This document shows, one piece after another, positions 14,601-27,200 of a stretch of DNA of 64,000 nucleotides (position 1 is its first letter; each line of letters starts with the position of its first letter). The DNA is from Rhexocercosporidium sp. MPI-PUGE-AT-0058. Taxonomy: Eukaryota; Ascomycota; Leotiomycetes; Helotiales. The notes beneath the pieces are model-generated. The model was not told the DNA's origin, ran no database searches, and worked only from the letters and a program-made list of their open reading frames with translations. The translations under genes were made by a program, and so were the position numbers. The stretch spans positions 1-64,000 of the forward strand of contig JAGTJL010000005.1 in the NCBI GenBank assembly GCA_020746875.1, written 5' to 3'.

Positions 14601-16260
14601 ACTATTAAAAGAACTTCTTATAAATCTTAGTAAGAAAGACGGGGATTTAATTTTTATTGTCTTACTTCTCAAAACAAATATAATTAAAAAGCACGAGTTA
14701 AGTAGTTCAAGTTAAAGCCGATAAATAGTTATTAAAATTTCCCGGCTCCTCTTATAATCCTCGGCTTTTCTTACGGACTTTCTTACTTAATATAACGCAG
14801 AAACTTAAGACGGGCGATTTAAATAATATATTGCTAATAATATAGTAAATTAGAGCTAAGTACAGTCGCCGAATAGCGTGCTTTAAAGCTAGCTTAGCTT
14901 CCTTCTTATCTTCAAGAGCTAATGTATTTATAATCTTATTCATAGCCTGGATTTATTAAGCAGTTGATTAGATAATATCCTTAGGTAATATTTAATCTAG
15001 CTGAGCTTAAGTAAAATAACCGCTTTCATAGTATACTATTCGGTAGTAATATATTAATAATTATTTCATAATAATAAAATAAGTAACTAGGGTCGATGCA
15101 TTTTTATAATACCGGAACCCATCTGCTTTACCCGACGCCTTAATATAGAATTCATTTAGGATATTAGCCCGCTATTATATTATTTTCCGGTTTAGCGAAA
15201 TATCGCTATATAACCGATAAGCGTCTTTTAAGATAACTTTAGTTATAATTAGGATTTAAACGAGATTAAGATCTTTAGTATTCTTGCTACTTATATTAAA
15301 CTCTTTCTTCGGTAGCAGTTTATATAAGCTTTAGATCTTTTTATCCTTTAACGTAATTATATAAAATAAAAAATACGTTAAATCGTGTAATTATAGCATC
15401 CTTTCTGACCTTAAATCTCTAATATCTTGGATTATAATTATTTGCTTTTTAAGATCGTATTTTATATTTTTATAATCCTTTTCTAACTTTATAAATAATT
15501 CTTTTTAAGTTTAATTAATAAAGTCGAATAGGCCGGGTCCGGCGTCTTTACGCCCTTGAGAATAATAAAGTAAATAATTAAGGCATTATTAATAAAGTAA
15601 GTCTGGAGGAGGCAACTTTCCTAAAGCGGCGTCGACTTATACTCTTTCGCATTTCTCTTATTATAATTAAGTATATAGTCTCGCATTCGCAGGAGGCGGA
15701 TTATATAAAAGGGATCTTCGAGGGAGTAGAGGAGACAGCGAAACCCCGCGTGAATTAAGAAGTGTTCAATTAAAGCAACTGGCCCTTTAGGCCTGTCCTT
15801 CTTTAAGGTTTATAAGTCCCGTAGCGTTAACGTATTAATATATATTAAGTAAGCCTTTAAAACCGGACTTAGTAAACAATGCGGCTCGCTCCGCAAGTGT
15901 CGCTTAACATTACTTTAATTAAGAACTAAGCACGTTTGGCAGCGCCGGCATATAATTATTTAATGGAACGGGTTATAGACGAGGTCTAGCGATATAATAA
16001 TAATAATACTAATTAAATAAAGACTTCTAGTAGGCGTAAATAAATAAAGTATTATCTACTGTTAACCCCTTTTAAGATATAACCTTTTAAAATGTAAGTC
16101 CGTGCCTACTAGAGGGGCATAAAGCCGCAAGCGGTCCACGCCCCCCTTTTGGACTATAAAAAGAGCCTCACATAAGAGGTAAGGTTAAGCCAAGTTAAGT
16201 CAGGTTAAATTCTACTTAAACTAATTCGCCTGGCTTCTCCTCCCGAAGTCGGTTACTCCG
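11640..16260 (-). pseudogene. Telomere-linked RecQ-type helicase (TLH-like), RIP-degraded
   Basis: Minus-strand relic of the large fungal subtelomeric helicase with a DUF3505-type amino half. Reading from about 15.6 kb leftward, the family's amino-terminal region is recognisable, including an open stretch at 14,943-14,752 (starts MNKIINTLALEDKKEA) and the following LYLF segment near 14.5 kb. The RecQ core follows: Walker A read as RTGSGKT near 13,228-13,247, a partner-strand segment near 12,750, and motif VI (family QESGRAGRD) read as ESSKISRDD near 12,395-12,440. Most in-frame stops fall where Gln or Trp is expected, as RIP predicts. The gene points toward the telomere and lies about 12 kb from it. 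Ends are approximate; no functional product is possible. Confidence 0.85.
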
Positions 16261-17009
16261 GGCTCTATATAAATTATATATTAATTATTTCTTTTAATTA
16301 ATTATTTAGTTTTTCTAAATTATTTATTAAATTAAATATTATTTAATACGCTTTTAATCGGGTTCGCCGTAACCCTTTTCATAAGCTTTATAATTTTAAG
16401 TTATATGTTATTTTATAATTATAAGTCGATTTCAATTTTAAAGTCTTTTTTTAAAATTTATAATAATTTTTAAGAGAATTATTTTATATAATATTATATC
16501 TTTTTTATATTTCTTTTTCTTTTTTAAAGTTTTAATTTTTTCTAATTATTAAATAAATTGTGTATTTTTATTATAATAAAAGATAGATTTATATTATTTT
16601 TATAAATAAAAAGCTGTATAAAAGTTATAAGTAAAAGAGTTTATTATACTTTAGCTTTAAGTTTTTATTTATAAAAATATTTATAATAATTGAATATATA
16701 AATAAAATCTTTATTTTAAGGAAAAATTAGTCTTGGATTTAATTTAAGTAATAAATGCGGAATATTATAAAAGAAACTATATATAAGCTACTTATGAAAA
16801 GTATAATTTATTAAAGGTTTTTTAAAAAATAAATAATTTTACTTATATATCTTAAAAGTTCTCTGTCGTAGAAATTAAGCTTTAAGGCTATAACTAAGAC
16901 TTATTGCGATTAATATTTTTAAATGAGTTTTATTATAAAAAAAGAAGAAAAAGAATAAAAGTATCTTTATAAATAAAAACCTGGAATAATATAGATTTTT
17001 ATTTATAAG

Positions 17010-18400
17010 AATAATAATTATTTATAGAATTACCGTAATATAAAAGAAGATATAAACTATTTATTATATAATAACTTATATTATAAACCTTAATATAAGA
17101 TTATAAAAAATAAATATTATAATATATTATATTAAAGCAAAAGTATACGCGTAATTCAGAAAGAAAGTCTTTTAATTCCGCTATTTAATTATATTAGTTT
17201 TACGGCTTAAGGAATAAATATATTTTCTTTATTCTTTTACTTTTACCGCTGACTTAATTTAAGTTTTACTTATATCTCTTTTTTATTATATACTTGATAG
17301 CACAGGCTTACTTCTTTATATATATTATATTATCTTTAATAATATTAAATATTTAAAAGGGTATAAAGAAGTAAGCGAGGCGATTAGAGTAAATTGCTTT
17401 TCTCAGCCTGTAAGCTGTATAAACTAACTTGTATACCGGACGCCAATTACTTAACTCAGCTTATAAAAGTATTTAAAAGTTATTAATTATATCTCGAAAA
17501 GCCACAGCTAGGTAAGTGCAGTAATAAGAGTCATTAGGTTTTATAAAGCTAAACTTATATATAAATCTAAATTAAATAAAGGCTTTATAAATAAATTATC
17601 CCTAAAGGACTTGTGAAATTAGTTTACTAGACTTCTTGTAAACTATATTTTTTATTAATATAATACTTTAAGTTAAACTTTTTAGCTTAATTATAAACAA
17701 AAGATTTAAGGAAAATATTACCTTTTAACTTTCTTTAGGGTTCAGGCTAAAGAATCGATCGACAGTTAACTGAGATATTAAACTTGGGGATAATATTATT
17801 AGGTTTCCCTAGTTAATATAAGACGATAAGAGATAAGATATAGTCGGATTTAGTAATAATACGTAAGTAACTTATATATAAAAGAATAATAAATATTTTG
17901 AAGTATTATTAACTGGGAATAAGTGCTTATTGTACGTTTTATTTAATAATAAAAGTATAACTTAGCGATTAATAATTAAATAGTGCCGAATATAGGATTC
18001 GCTCCTGGGGTGTTTTGGAGATTAAAAGTAAAGGAGTCTAAAAAGAACGGCTTATATTAGGTCGAGGGCGGGGTTACTTGGACACTTAAGTAATATCTTT
18101 ATCATTTCCTCCGAAGTATTATAAGGAATAATAACGACGTAAAGCCACGCCTAGCTTTTATACGCCTTTTCGAGAAGGGGTAAATTATTATATATATAAT
18201 ATTCGATAATCGTTTGATTAAGTTAAAACATAGCTTAAACGAATAAGAAAAGAAGAAAATCTTAGTCGCGTACCCTGGGGTCCCGAGGTTATAAGATCCG
18301 GTAGAGAATGAAGATAAGGAGGATATTAATAAGCTTATCGTAATTAATAAGAATAATAAGAAGGAAGAGGAATACGAAGATAATATTAAGGAAGTATAAT
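17010..18400 (+). pseudogene. Degenerate reading frame, unknown product
   Basis: Plus-strand relic between two facing-motif clusters. Stretches near 17.9-18.2 kb read as coding in one frame and the last segment in another. The end is a clear acidic tail, with Glu, Asp, Lys and Asn runs (for example NKKEEEYEDNIKEV) before a TAA at about 18,400. Stops elsewhere are TAA or TAG, as expected from RIP. I do not recognise the family. Part may be intronic or non-coding; start and exon structure cannot be set. Confidence 0.35.
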
Positions 18401-18699
18401 AATCTCTCTTAATATAAGTTCGGAGGGCTTAATTAGTAATAATATTATAATCTTTATTTATAAATAATTTAACTCACGAAGTCTTAATATCAGCTCTGGT
18501 AAATATTACTTTAAAGAATAATAAAGATAGATTCTTATAATAAAAGAAGCTAATATAGATAAAAACCTAATAATTAATACGTAAGAAGTAAAAGTAGGTT
18601 TTAATTTATAGTAAAAGAAATAAGGAAGGGAAATATATATTAACCCGAAACATTATAAAAAAAGTAAAGAAAGGCTATTATAAATAAAAACATATAAAG

Positions 18700-19550
18700 G
18701 TAAATAATTACGACAAGACAGAATCACGAGCGGATATTCTGTTATAATAAATGCATTTTATGCATTATTTACTTTAATAACGTGTGATTAAACCGTAAAT
18801 TCAAAAAAAATATTATTATTTGACTTATTAATATAAAAGTCTTTGTGTAATTAATCCCTGAAAAAGGATAAAGATAAAAGAACCCAGCTCTTATAATATA
18901 AAACGCCGAATATATATATTAATTAATTGAAAAAACTATTATTCTTTTTATTATTTTTCTTTTATTTTATTATTACGCTTAATAGGTTTAGAAGACGTAC
19001 TACCGAGAGGAGCGAGGAAATATTATCGTTGCAGATTTAAATCTATAATATTAGTGCTAGCGAAAAAAAAAATAAAAAAATAAACTTATTTAAAAGAAAA
19101 CTATACTTTTATGCCTTCGAAGCATTATCTTTTTCTTTACTATTAAAGCTGGGTATTAGAGAATTAGATAAGCCGCTACTTTTATTACTTCTTAAATTAA
19201 GTAAATCTTATTAATTACGGAAGACCGATGAAGGGGTTATATAAGACGCTTTACCCTTACTTTTAGTCTTAATAATTAACTTATAAGTAATGAATTTCTC
19301 AACGGTATCCTTATTCTTTTTTAAATAAGTTAAATTATAAAAGTAATTTTTTCGTTAAGTAATGAACTTTAATTTAATTAATAAGTCGAGGGTATTATAA
19401 ATAACTCGTTCTACAAGGGTTAATAATAGACCCTTGAAGTAAATAGTAAGTCTTCCTTAGAAAGCACTTTAAGTATATATTAAAAGGTCGTAAGCTAAGT
19501 TATTTAATATTGCTTAAATACAAGGGTCTGTAAGAGAAATTAATACTATG
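18700..19550 (-). pseudogene. Short degenerate reading frame, unknown product
   Basis: Between the motif clusters at 18.68 and 19.55 kb the minus strand carries a short, basic, coding-like stretch (about 19,380-19,090) with a Lys/Arg-rich segment (VKKKIMLRRHK) that could be a nuclear-targeting patch, interrupted by a few TAA codons. No family is recognised and the boundaries are uncertain. A short palindrome of ATGCAT type sits near 18,750. Confidence 0.25.
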
Positions 19551-19619
19551 CTTATAAATAAAAACTTAAATATTAAAAAAGGATAAGAGAGCGAATTACA
19601 AATAAAAACTTATAAAAAT

Positions 19620-20760
19620 ATAATTTACAAGTTTTTATTTATAAAAAATTATAAAATAATAAAAGAAATAAATATATTTATAAGAATATTTTTAAAAGAA
19701 GAACCGCCTAAACTTAAAAATTGAACTTTTAGTTTTTTAAATACTAGTAGATTAATAGCGGAATCCGAAGTAAATATATTATTACCTGCTTTTCGCTTGC
19801 GTAATTAATTATTATCTTCTTCCCTTAAAGTGCGAGGAGGTTCATCGCTATTATTAAAAGTAAATAAATTAAAAGTGAAAAGTCCCGGACTAAGAGAATA
19901 AATAAATAATTCGACGTCTTTTTAATCTTTAACTAGCTCGACCTTCTTTAATTCTTTAAGGATATTTAAAATAATATCTTCGGGATTATTTATAAGGTTA
20001 TGAGGAGCTGAAGCAGGCTCTGCAGCTGCGGGGTTTGGAGGCGTAAAAGAGTTGATATCCGGATCCTTAAGATTAAGTTTTATAAGAATATTATTACGTA
20101 TAACCTTCGAGGGCGTATAAAATTCTATATTATCCGGGTTATTGTTATTAGAATCTACTACGAACTCTTTACTGAAGATCTTAAGAGGCTTAAAAAAGGT
20201 ATTATCTATATCCGAAAATACGAGGTCCGAGTCTTCCTTATCTTAAGAATTAATATCGTTACCCTTACCCTCGGGATCGTAATCGATAGTAATTTGCAAT
20301 ACCTTACGCTTATTAGACTTCGCTTAAGACTTCCGGGACTTGCGTAATTTAATAAATCTACTAGCTTAAGCCTTTACCTTTTTCTAAGCCCTAATCAACT
20401 TACCCTCCTCCTTATCCAGGCGTTCATCGATGCGACGACGCTTCTCGTCGTAAGTATTAATAATAATAAAAACATTTAATCGAGCGCGGACTTCATCGAA
20501 GGGCATGCCTAAGAATCTAGTAATATTACGGTTAATCTTAATACTTCTTTCGGCGAAAGTTATAATACCGAATTCACTCTCGGCGGCGAATTAAGGCTTA
20601 ATACGTTTTAAAGCACGGGCAAAGCTAGATTAATCGTAATAATTATTTATAATAAAGAAGGCAATTTTCTAAGCGTATTCTTAATTAATACGGAATATTT
20701 ATTTAAAAGCTTAGAGCAAAGAATTAAAAGATCTGAATAACTTAATAATAATTATAAATT
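19620..20760 (-). pseudogene. Long low-stop reading frame, unknown protein
   Basis: One continuous minus-strand frame of about 380 codons without any frameshift, broken only by about a dozen TAA or TAG codons where Gln or Trp probably stood. The middle is strongly charged (EKRRRIDERLDKEEGK), followed by acidic and Asn/Pro-rich low-complexity segments and a Lys/Arg patch near the end. It stops within the facing-motif cluster at 19.60-19.64 kb, so the motif sits right at the 3' end. No conserved domain is recognised; composition suggests a nuclear or DNA-associated protein. The preserved frame implies it was a functional gene until RIP struck. Confidence 0.5.
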
Positions 20761-21029
20761 AATAATTAAAATAAAAGTTCAAGCTATAACTTCCCAGCCT
20801 TATCGATATAATAAGGACGTCGTAAAGCGAACCTTTTATTCTTTAACGTCTTAAAGTCTCCGTACGCACGCTTTAGTAATAGCTTACTTTAATTATCAGA
20901 ATACGCAGACCGAGGAGCTCGCAAAACTATTATAAACGTCTAAAAAAAAGTATTAATAAAAGATAATAAGGAGTTTATAGATAAAAACTTATATAAAAGC
21001 AGCTATAAAGTAAGTTTTTATTTAAAAAA

Positions 21030-22720
21030 GTAATAAGATTAGAATAACTTATAGTCTAACGTAAGGAGTAATATATAATAAAAGAACCTTAGAATTCTCG
21101 TTTAAACATTATTAAGTTAAAGCGTTATATAAAGTAATTAATTTCAGAAAATAAGTGGCTACGTATTAAGTAAAAGTAAATCAATTAGTAAGCGCGGGCA
21201 TATGCTTATTTAATTTATATATATTAAAAAAAGCGGTTGCGCCGAAATCGTCGTCCGTAACTTCGATATTAGTAATATTCTAAAGCCGTAATTACTTCTT
21301 CTTAAAACGCTTTACGGCCTCTGCCTTATTAATAATATTTTTATATATTATACTTATTTAAAAATCGAATATGAATATGAGGAAGTTGCGGATATAACGG
21401 ACATTAGCTCGCATCGCAGCATCCGGAGCATTCGAGGCCGCAGGACCGGTACTTGAGTCGTTCGGCTATATTAGCTTTTAATTGTCTTTATAAGTAATTT
21501 ATTATAGTATCTTCTTTTATTAATAAGCTTAATTTAAGCGGAAAGTAATTACTTTAAATAAAAGAATAATATTATTATATTTAATTTTTTCCTTAATATA
21601 AAGCGTAATAATATCGGATATATTTCGGCGTAATTAAATTTGCCGTAAAATTAAAGGAAGGAAAATAACTATATTATTAAACAATAAGCCGCTAGTACTA
21701 GAATTATATATTACTATTTTATAAATATCCGGATTAAGTAAACTTAAATAATTGCCGTTCTTTTCATACTTTTTAATAAATGCCTTATTTTAATTTATAA
21801 ATAAATTAATATTAGCATTATTAATATTAAACTTCCGCAAGTTCACGTCCTTTTTATAAAAGTCGCGATAATAAAGTTTAAGGTAAGTAATCTAAGGAAG
21901 ACGCTAAATAAAGTTAAATAACTACTAAAAATAGCCTCGTATATCTTATACGAACGTAATCATAAGCGTAATAATTATAAACTAAAGAAGGCGGGTACGT
22001 AAGAGTCGGATAAACTCGGCGATTTAAGTATTTAGATTTTTAATAAAATAACTTTTATTATAAATTAAGCGACTAATCTTATTACAATTATAAAGTTAGA
22101 AATAATAGATTTCGTAAGTTATTTATTAAGCGAATCTATTATTTTCGTTGAAGGCATCGGGAGCTGCGGCGGCTTTAGCTAAGCTTATTGCAGCACGCGC
22201 CTTAGCCTTTTGAATAGCGGTAATATTATTATTATCCGCTTTATCGGGGGCTCGATAATACTTTATATAAGGCGCAATTAACTCTTTATAAGTAGCTCGA
22301 GCAGAGATGAAACCCTTTAAGTCCTTTAGCTCCGAATAGCATAAAAGTCGGCGAACCAGAGTATTGTAAGTAAATATAATAATAATCTTGTCGATTTGAG
22401 AAGAATTAATAGTTATTATAAATTAAAATTTGAATTTATAAAGAAACTCACTTTAAGGTTTGAAGAATCGAAGTTACTTAAGAACTTATTTAGATCTGCA
22501 CCACCGCTATTAAGTATTAGCTCTTTACAATCCGCCTTATCTTAATTAAAAGTATTATAAAACTATTAAATAGTAAATTCTCCGGGAAAGAAGTACTTAA
22601 TAACATCGATTTATTAAGAAATAATAAAAAAGAAAAAGCGATTAAGATATAAAAATACTTAAGCTTATTAAGGTTCTCGATAACCTGGAGTTCAGTAGTT
22701 TTACGCATTAATATGAGCAT
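21030..22720 (-). pseudogene. Degenerate gene with a probable intron, unknown product
   Basis: Minus-strand relic bounded by motif clusters at 21.0 and 22.85-23.0 kb. It begins with an open frame (MLILMRKTTELQVIENLNK, from 22,720) that includes a hydrophobic stretch (YFYILIAFSFLLFL). The frame then changes near a GTGAGT at about 22,450, consistent with an intron. It continues in a second frame with Ala/Lys-rich and Lys/Asn-rich segments for several hundred codons, broken mostly by TAA or TAG. No family recognised. The splice-like frame change argues for a eukaryotic gene rather than a virus or plasmid. Start and splice sites are tentative. Confidence 0.4.
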
Positions 22721-23040
22721 TTTTAAGGTCTTTCTTAACTTATATATATTAGTATTAATATTACCGCCGATATAACCATGCTCTTAAGCAAGCATTTAAG
22801 TAGTATTTATAAAGCGATTAATGAATAATATTATAAAAAGGATAGCGTATATAAATAAAAATCTAAAAGAAAAATAAGAAAAAGAAGGTAAAGGCTTGTA
22901 AATAAAAATCTGAAAGAAGAATAATAAAAGGGTAAGAGATTATAAATAAAAACTTATATAATGCGAGAAATATTATAGGTTTTAATTTATAAGAAATTAT
23001 CGGAGATATAAGTTTTAATTTATTAAAAAAGAAAAGAAAT

Positions 23041-24567
23041 ATGACTTATTAACGACTTATTATAATTTAAGGTATTTGGCATCCTCGCCTTTATTAGAGA
23101 AGTATCGCGTATCGACATCGATTCTTAAAATAAAGCACGATTTTATATATAACCGGGTATCGTCCGAACCCGAGCTTAAGAGCTTTATTTGAAGCCAAAA
23201 AGCGTCGCGTTCTTTATCGTTAATTTCACGCTTTTCCGTATTAGTATTAAAAGTATAAGCTTTTTCTTTTTAAACTTAAAGAATCTTATTATTAAAATTA
23301 ATAATAGATTTAATTAATAATAATAACCGATTTAAAATAAAATTTAAGGTTGCGGAAGTTTAATAATCGCAAGTAAAGCCGAAGTAAAAGAAGAGTCCTT
23401 ATCATTGACATCGGCAATTAAAGAACTTAATTCGAATGCTAGAAGATCCGTATTACCCGGAGAACGAGCGTTTCCAGCGGGTAGCTCCGGATTATTTATA
23501 ATACAAGCTATCTCTTCGCGCTCTACCTGCCGTTTCTTATAGAATTAAAGAAAATTATAAGCGTTAATAAATATAAAAATAATCTTCCAGTCGATAATAG
23601 TAAAAAGATTTAAGTTAGTATTCCGCTTATCTTCCGAGTGCCAGAGTCGGTAATAAGAAGCGACTTTAAGAAATAATATCTTTTGCTCGGCGATTATAAG
23701 CTTAAGACGCTATCCTTCTTAAATACGAGCTCGTGCCTTAAGTAAGAGATTAAAGTTCTTAAAGTTATTTATAAGATTAAGTTAATTAGTCCGAGTTATT
23801 ATATTACTTATGCGTTTAAAGACGTTAAAAATATTATTAATCTCTTTATTAATAGCATACGATTTCTCCTCGCTGGTTATACCGGCGAATTAGTTTAAAT
23901 TATTATTATCCTTATCCTCTTCGGTATTAAACTTAAATAGATTATCCTTATCGATCATTTCTTTAGCAAAGCTTTTATTAATAATAATTATATTATATTA
24001 AACTTCTTTAAGACAAGCGATGACGCGAATGGTCTTTAGGTCCGCTTTTATAACTTAACTAGTATTTAAATTAATAATTTAATGACGATTATTGGCGTAA
24101 ATATAAAAAAGTGCCCGGGCTAGATTATTTTTAATAGCTCGGGCTCCAAATATATTAAAAGCAGCTCTACGGCCGCGCTAAATATAATTATAAAAGTATA
24201 TATAAATTAAGAGAAGCTTACAATTGAAATCCTCGACGGAGAAATTAATACGCGGAATAATTTTATTTTCTTTATAGCAAGCTTGCGCGAACGAAACTTT
24301 AAATATTATATCGAGGATATGGCGAATAATATATAAAAGAAATAATATGATCTTAATACGATATGCCGGAGTATTACTATTACTAATATCGATAATAAAA
24401 AAAGGAAATATAATATAATCGCCGAGTATAATTACGCGCTACTTATTAATAAGGTTACGGAGGACTTTATAGAAATTATCCGCTTAAATTACCGCTTTTT
24501 TTAAGATATCGCTAGTAATATGCGTAAAAGCTAAGTAATTGGAATCGTAAGTGTACTTGAAATCCAT
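23041..24567 (-). pseudogene. Long low-stop reading frame, unknown protein
   Basis: From an ATG at about 24,567 the minus strand reads as a protein of some 400-500 residues with perhaps one frame change near 24.35 kb and stops at likely Gln or Trp positions. Visible features are a basic segment (RGRRAAFNIFGARAIKNN) near 24.15 kb, an acidic stretch, and a helical Lys/Arg/Glu-rich segment near 23.6 kb. Nothing matches a family I can name. It is flanked on both sides by facing-motif clusters (22.85-23.02 and 24.63-24.77 kb). Confidence 0.45.
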
Positions 24568-24789
24568 AAACGCGTCGCGGACAAGTAAAAGAGCTATATT
24601 AATATTAATATAAGAAGTATTAACTGTAAATAAAAATCTGGAAGAAAGTGAGGAAGTAATTTATAAATAAAAACCTATAAATTAACTAAATTACAGGTTT
24701 TTATTTGCAGAATAGTAATTGAGTAAAGTAGGAAACTAATAAAATAAGACAGGTTTTAATTTATAAAAATTAAGACAATTATAAGATAA

Positions 24790-25340
24790 TACTTACAAAG
24801 GAAGAGAGCTTTAAGAGCCTTTATATCCGGCAATCCGACGTAGCTTATCAAGACTTAATTATTAATAAGATTATATTTTATTATTCCGTAGTAGATATAT
24901 TCCGGGCGATAGGCATTATTAAGGAACGACTAAATAACTTGTTTTATAATACGCTAGTTTAAGAATCTAAATATTACGATTAGAATAATAAAGAATGTAA
25001 TATAAGGTTCCGCGATATTAGTTAAAGAAAATAATATATTTAAGGTATTAGGTTCTTCCGGCTTATTATTATTATTATCCTGGTTTTTATTATCTTTAGT
25101 CGTAGCTTTAGCTTTACTTTTACTTTTAATTAAAAGCTTTTTCTTAAGCGAGGTCTTAATAGTTTTAAGAGCTTTAATTATACGAGCGTCAAGCTTTTTA
25201 GTCTTAATAAACTTAATTTTACGTCCAAAAAGCCGCTAAATAATAGGAAGTAAATTAATTAAAAGACCCGACGGCCGCGAAAGAAATAGGTTTAACGTAC
25301 TTATAATAAAAGAGTTTATGATTAAGTTACTTGGCAAAAC
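24790..25340 (-). pseudogene. Degenerate reading frame with a Lys-rich segment
   Basis: Minus-strand frame of about 160-180 codons with only a few stops. It contains a Lys/Ser/Ala-rich stretch (KKKLLIKSKSKAKATTK), then an Asn-rich linker, a hydrophobic segment (YITFFIILIVIF) and a carboxy region ending LFLCKYYLIIVL just before the motif cluster at 24.75 kb. No family recognised. The hydrophobic segment may be a membrane helix or an artefact of RIP, which turns Ala and Thr codons into Val and Ile. Confidence 0.4.
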
Positions 25341-25689
25341 TTATATAAATATCTTAATTATTACTAGCTCGAGTCCGGAGATATTACTTTAATTAATTAA
25401 TTAATCTTTATTAATAAATAATTCGGTATTTAAGAAAAGATTTATTAGACGGGATATAAGAAGTAAATAACGCGACTTAAGTATAAGTTTATAAGTATTA
25501 TTCTCCGACTAAAAAAACTTGGGAATTTCGGCGAGAGGTCTAAAGCCAATTATTATATTTATATAAATAAAAACTTATAAAAGCAAAGCTAATTATAAAT
25601 AAAAACCTTTAATATAGCGAAGTCAGCTAATATTTACTTATATTATTAAAACAAATTTTAAAAGTAAAAATATATAAGAAAATATATAT

Positions 25690-26245
25690 TTTAAGCGAAG
25701 AAAACGCCAGAAAACGCGCTAAATATGCCAGATAATACTCTTCGCGACTAAAGAGTATCGCGGATAAGTATAAATTTATATAATATCGCGATCGTTTAAG
25801 ATAATATATAGAGGAAGCGATTAAAGCTAAGCTCGTAGATTATAATAATAAATTTACTTATAAAAACGCGTTAAAATTAACTTATATAATAGAAGAAAGC
25901 AAAATTATAAGGAATAAGTTAGCTATTATTTATTATATAATAGTGCTTAAATTAAGCGAAATATAAAGTTTTAGGGTAAGGTAAGAAGTAAATTAAAAGG
26001 CTAAATATACCAGAAATATAATTATAAAGCGTAAAATAATTGAAGTAAAAGCAGCGAAAAGAATTGCAATTAATATAAATAACTAATGATTAAAATTAAA
26101 AAAGAGAATAATTATAAAAGTTAAAGAAGAAAAAAGATATTAAAAGTTAAAAGAAAAAAAGTATAAAAAGGTCGTTAACGCTAAAAGGGACTAGCGTTAT
26201 TATAATTAACGGAACGTTCGCTTGCTGCGCTATTACGTGCACGAT
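25690..26245 (+). pseudogene. Small charged reading frame, unknown product
   Basis: A plus-strand frame of about 180 codons enclosed by forward motifs at 25.56 and 25.59 kb and a reverse motif at 26.26 kb, so this gene sits inside a long-range inverted pair. The product would be very rich in Lys, Arg and Glu with coiled-coil-like spacing toward the end (KKRIIIKVKEEKRY). Such basic tails occur near the ends of some fungal transposases, but no catalytic motif is seen and I do not assign one. Confidence 0.35.
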
Positions 26246-27200
26246 AATATATATGAATAAAGCAAGTTTTTATTTATAATAAATATAATCTTATTATATA
26301 TATAAGAATAAATATTTATTAATTAAAAAAAAAAGTATTAATTTAATAAAAGTATATATAAAAATAATAATAAGGCTGATTATTTATTATATTTAAAAAC
26401 AAATAATATAGCGGAATAAAAATATATATTTAATAAAAAGCGAGCAACCGAAACAATATAATTATACGTATAAAAATTTAATTACTTATAAGAACGAGTA
26501 GTTTCCTAAAGGGTAATATAATAATAATAGCTAGATAAGCCGGATGCTAAACTTTACTTATAATCCCCGACGTGATTACTTAAAGTTTCTTTTAATAAGA
26601 AATAAGATAAAGCGGATAAGATTAAGCCTTACGTTAAGAAAAGGAATTATAAGAAATATAATTAATCATAACTATATTAAGAAATAAGTATTAAAATAAA
26701 AAAAAGGCGAAGAAAGTATAATCTTTATTTAATAAAGTATTAAATAAAATATATTTTAATTTCAATATTTAATAAGTAAAAGTAAAAAGATTAAATAAAA
26801 TTATCGATCCTCCTTTTGAAAATCGAGCTTTAATATTAATAATAAAGCCCTGATTATAAGGCATTTCACTTAATACTTATTTAAATCATAATCGGAAAAA
26901 GTATTCTTTAGTCGACCGGAATAAATATAAATATTATAAATAATAATCTATAAGCTAATTCTGGTTTATATAAATAAAAACTTATAATAAGCTATTAGAC
27001 GTAAAATTATAAATTTTTATCTAAAGAAGTAGAAATTATATAACTTTATTATTTATTACTAAAAGCGGATTATGAATTTAGATCGATATAAACGAATAGT
27101 TTTATAAAATAACAGCGTTAACTTTAATATACGTAATATAAAATCGGAAGGGATTTAGATTTAAAGCTAGTCCTGCCTTTTAGATTTTTATTTATAATAA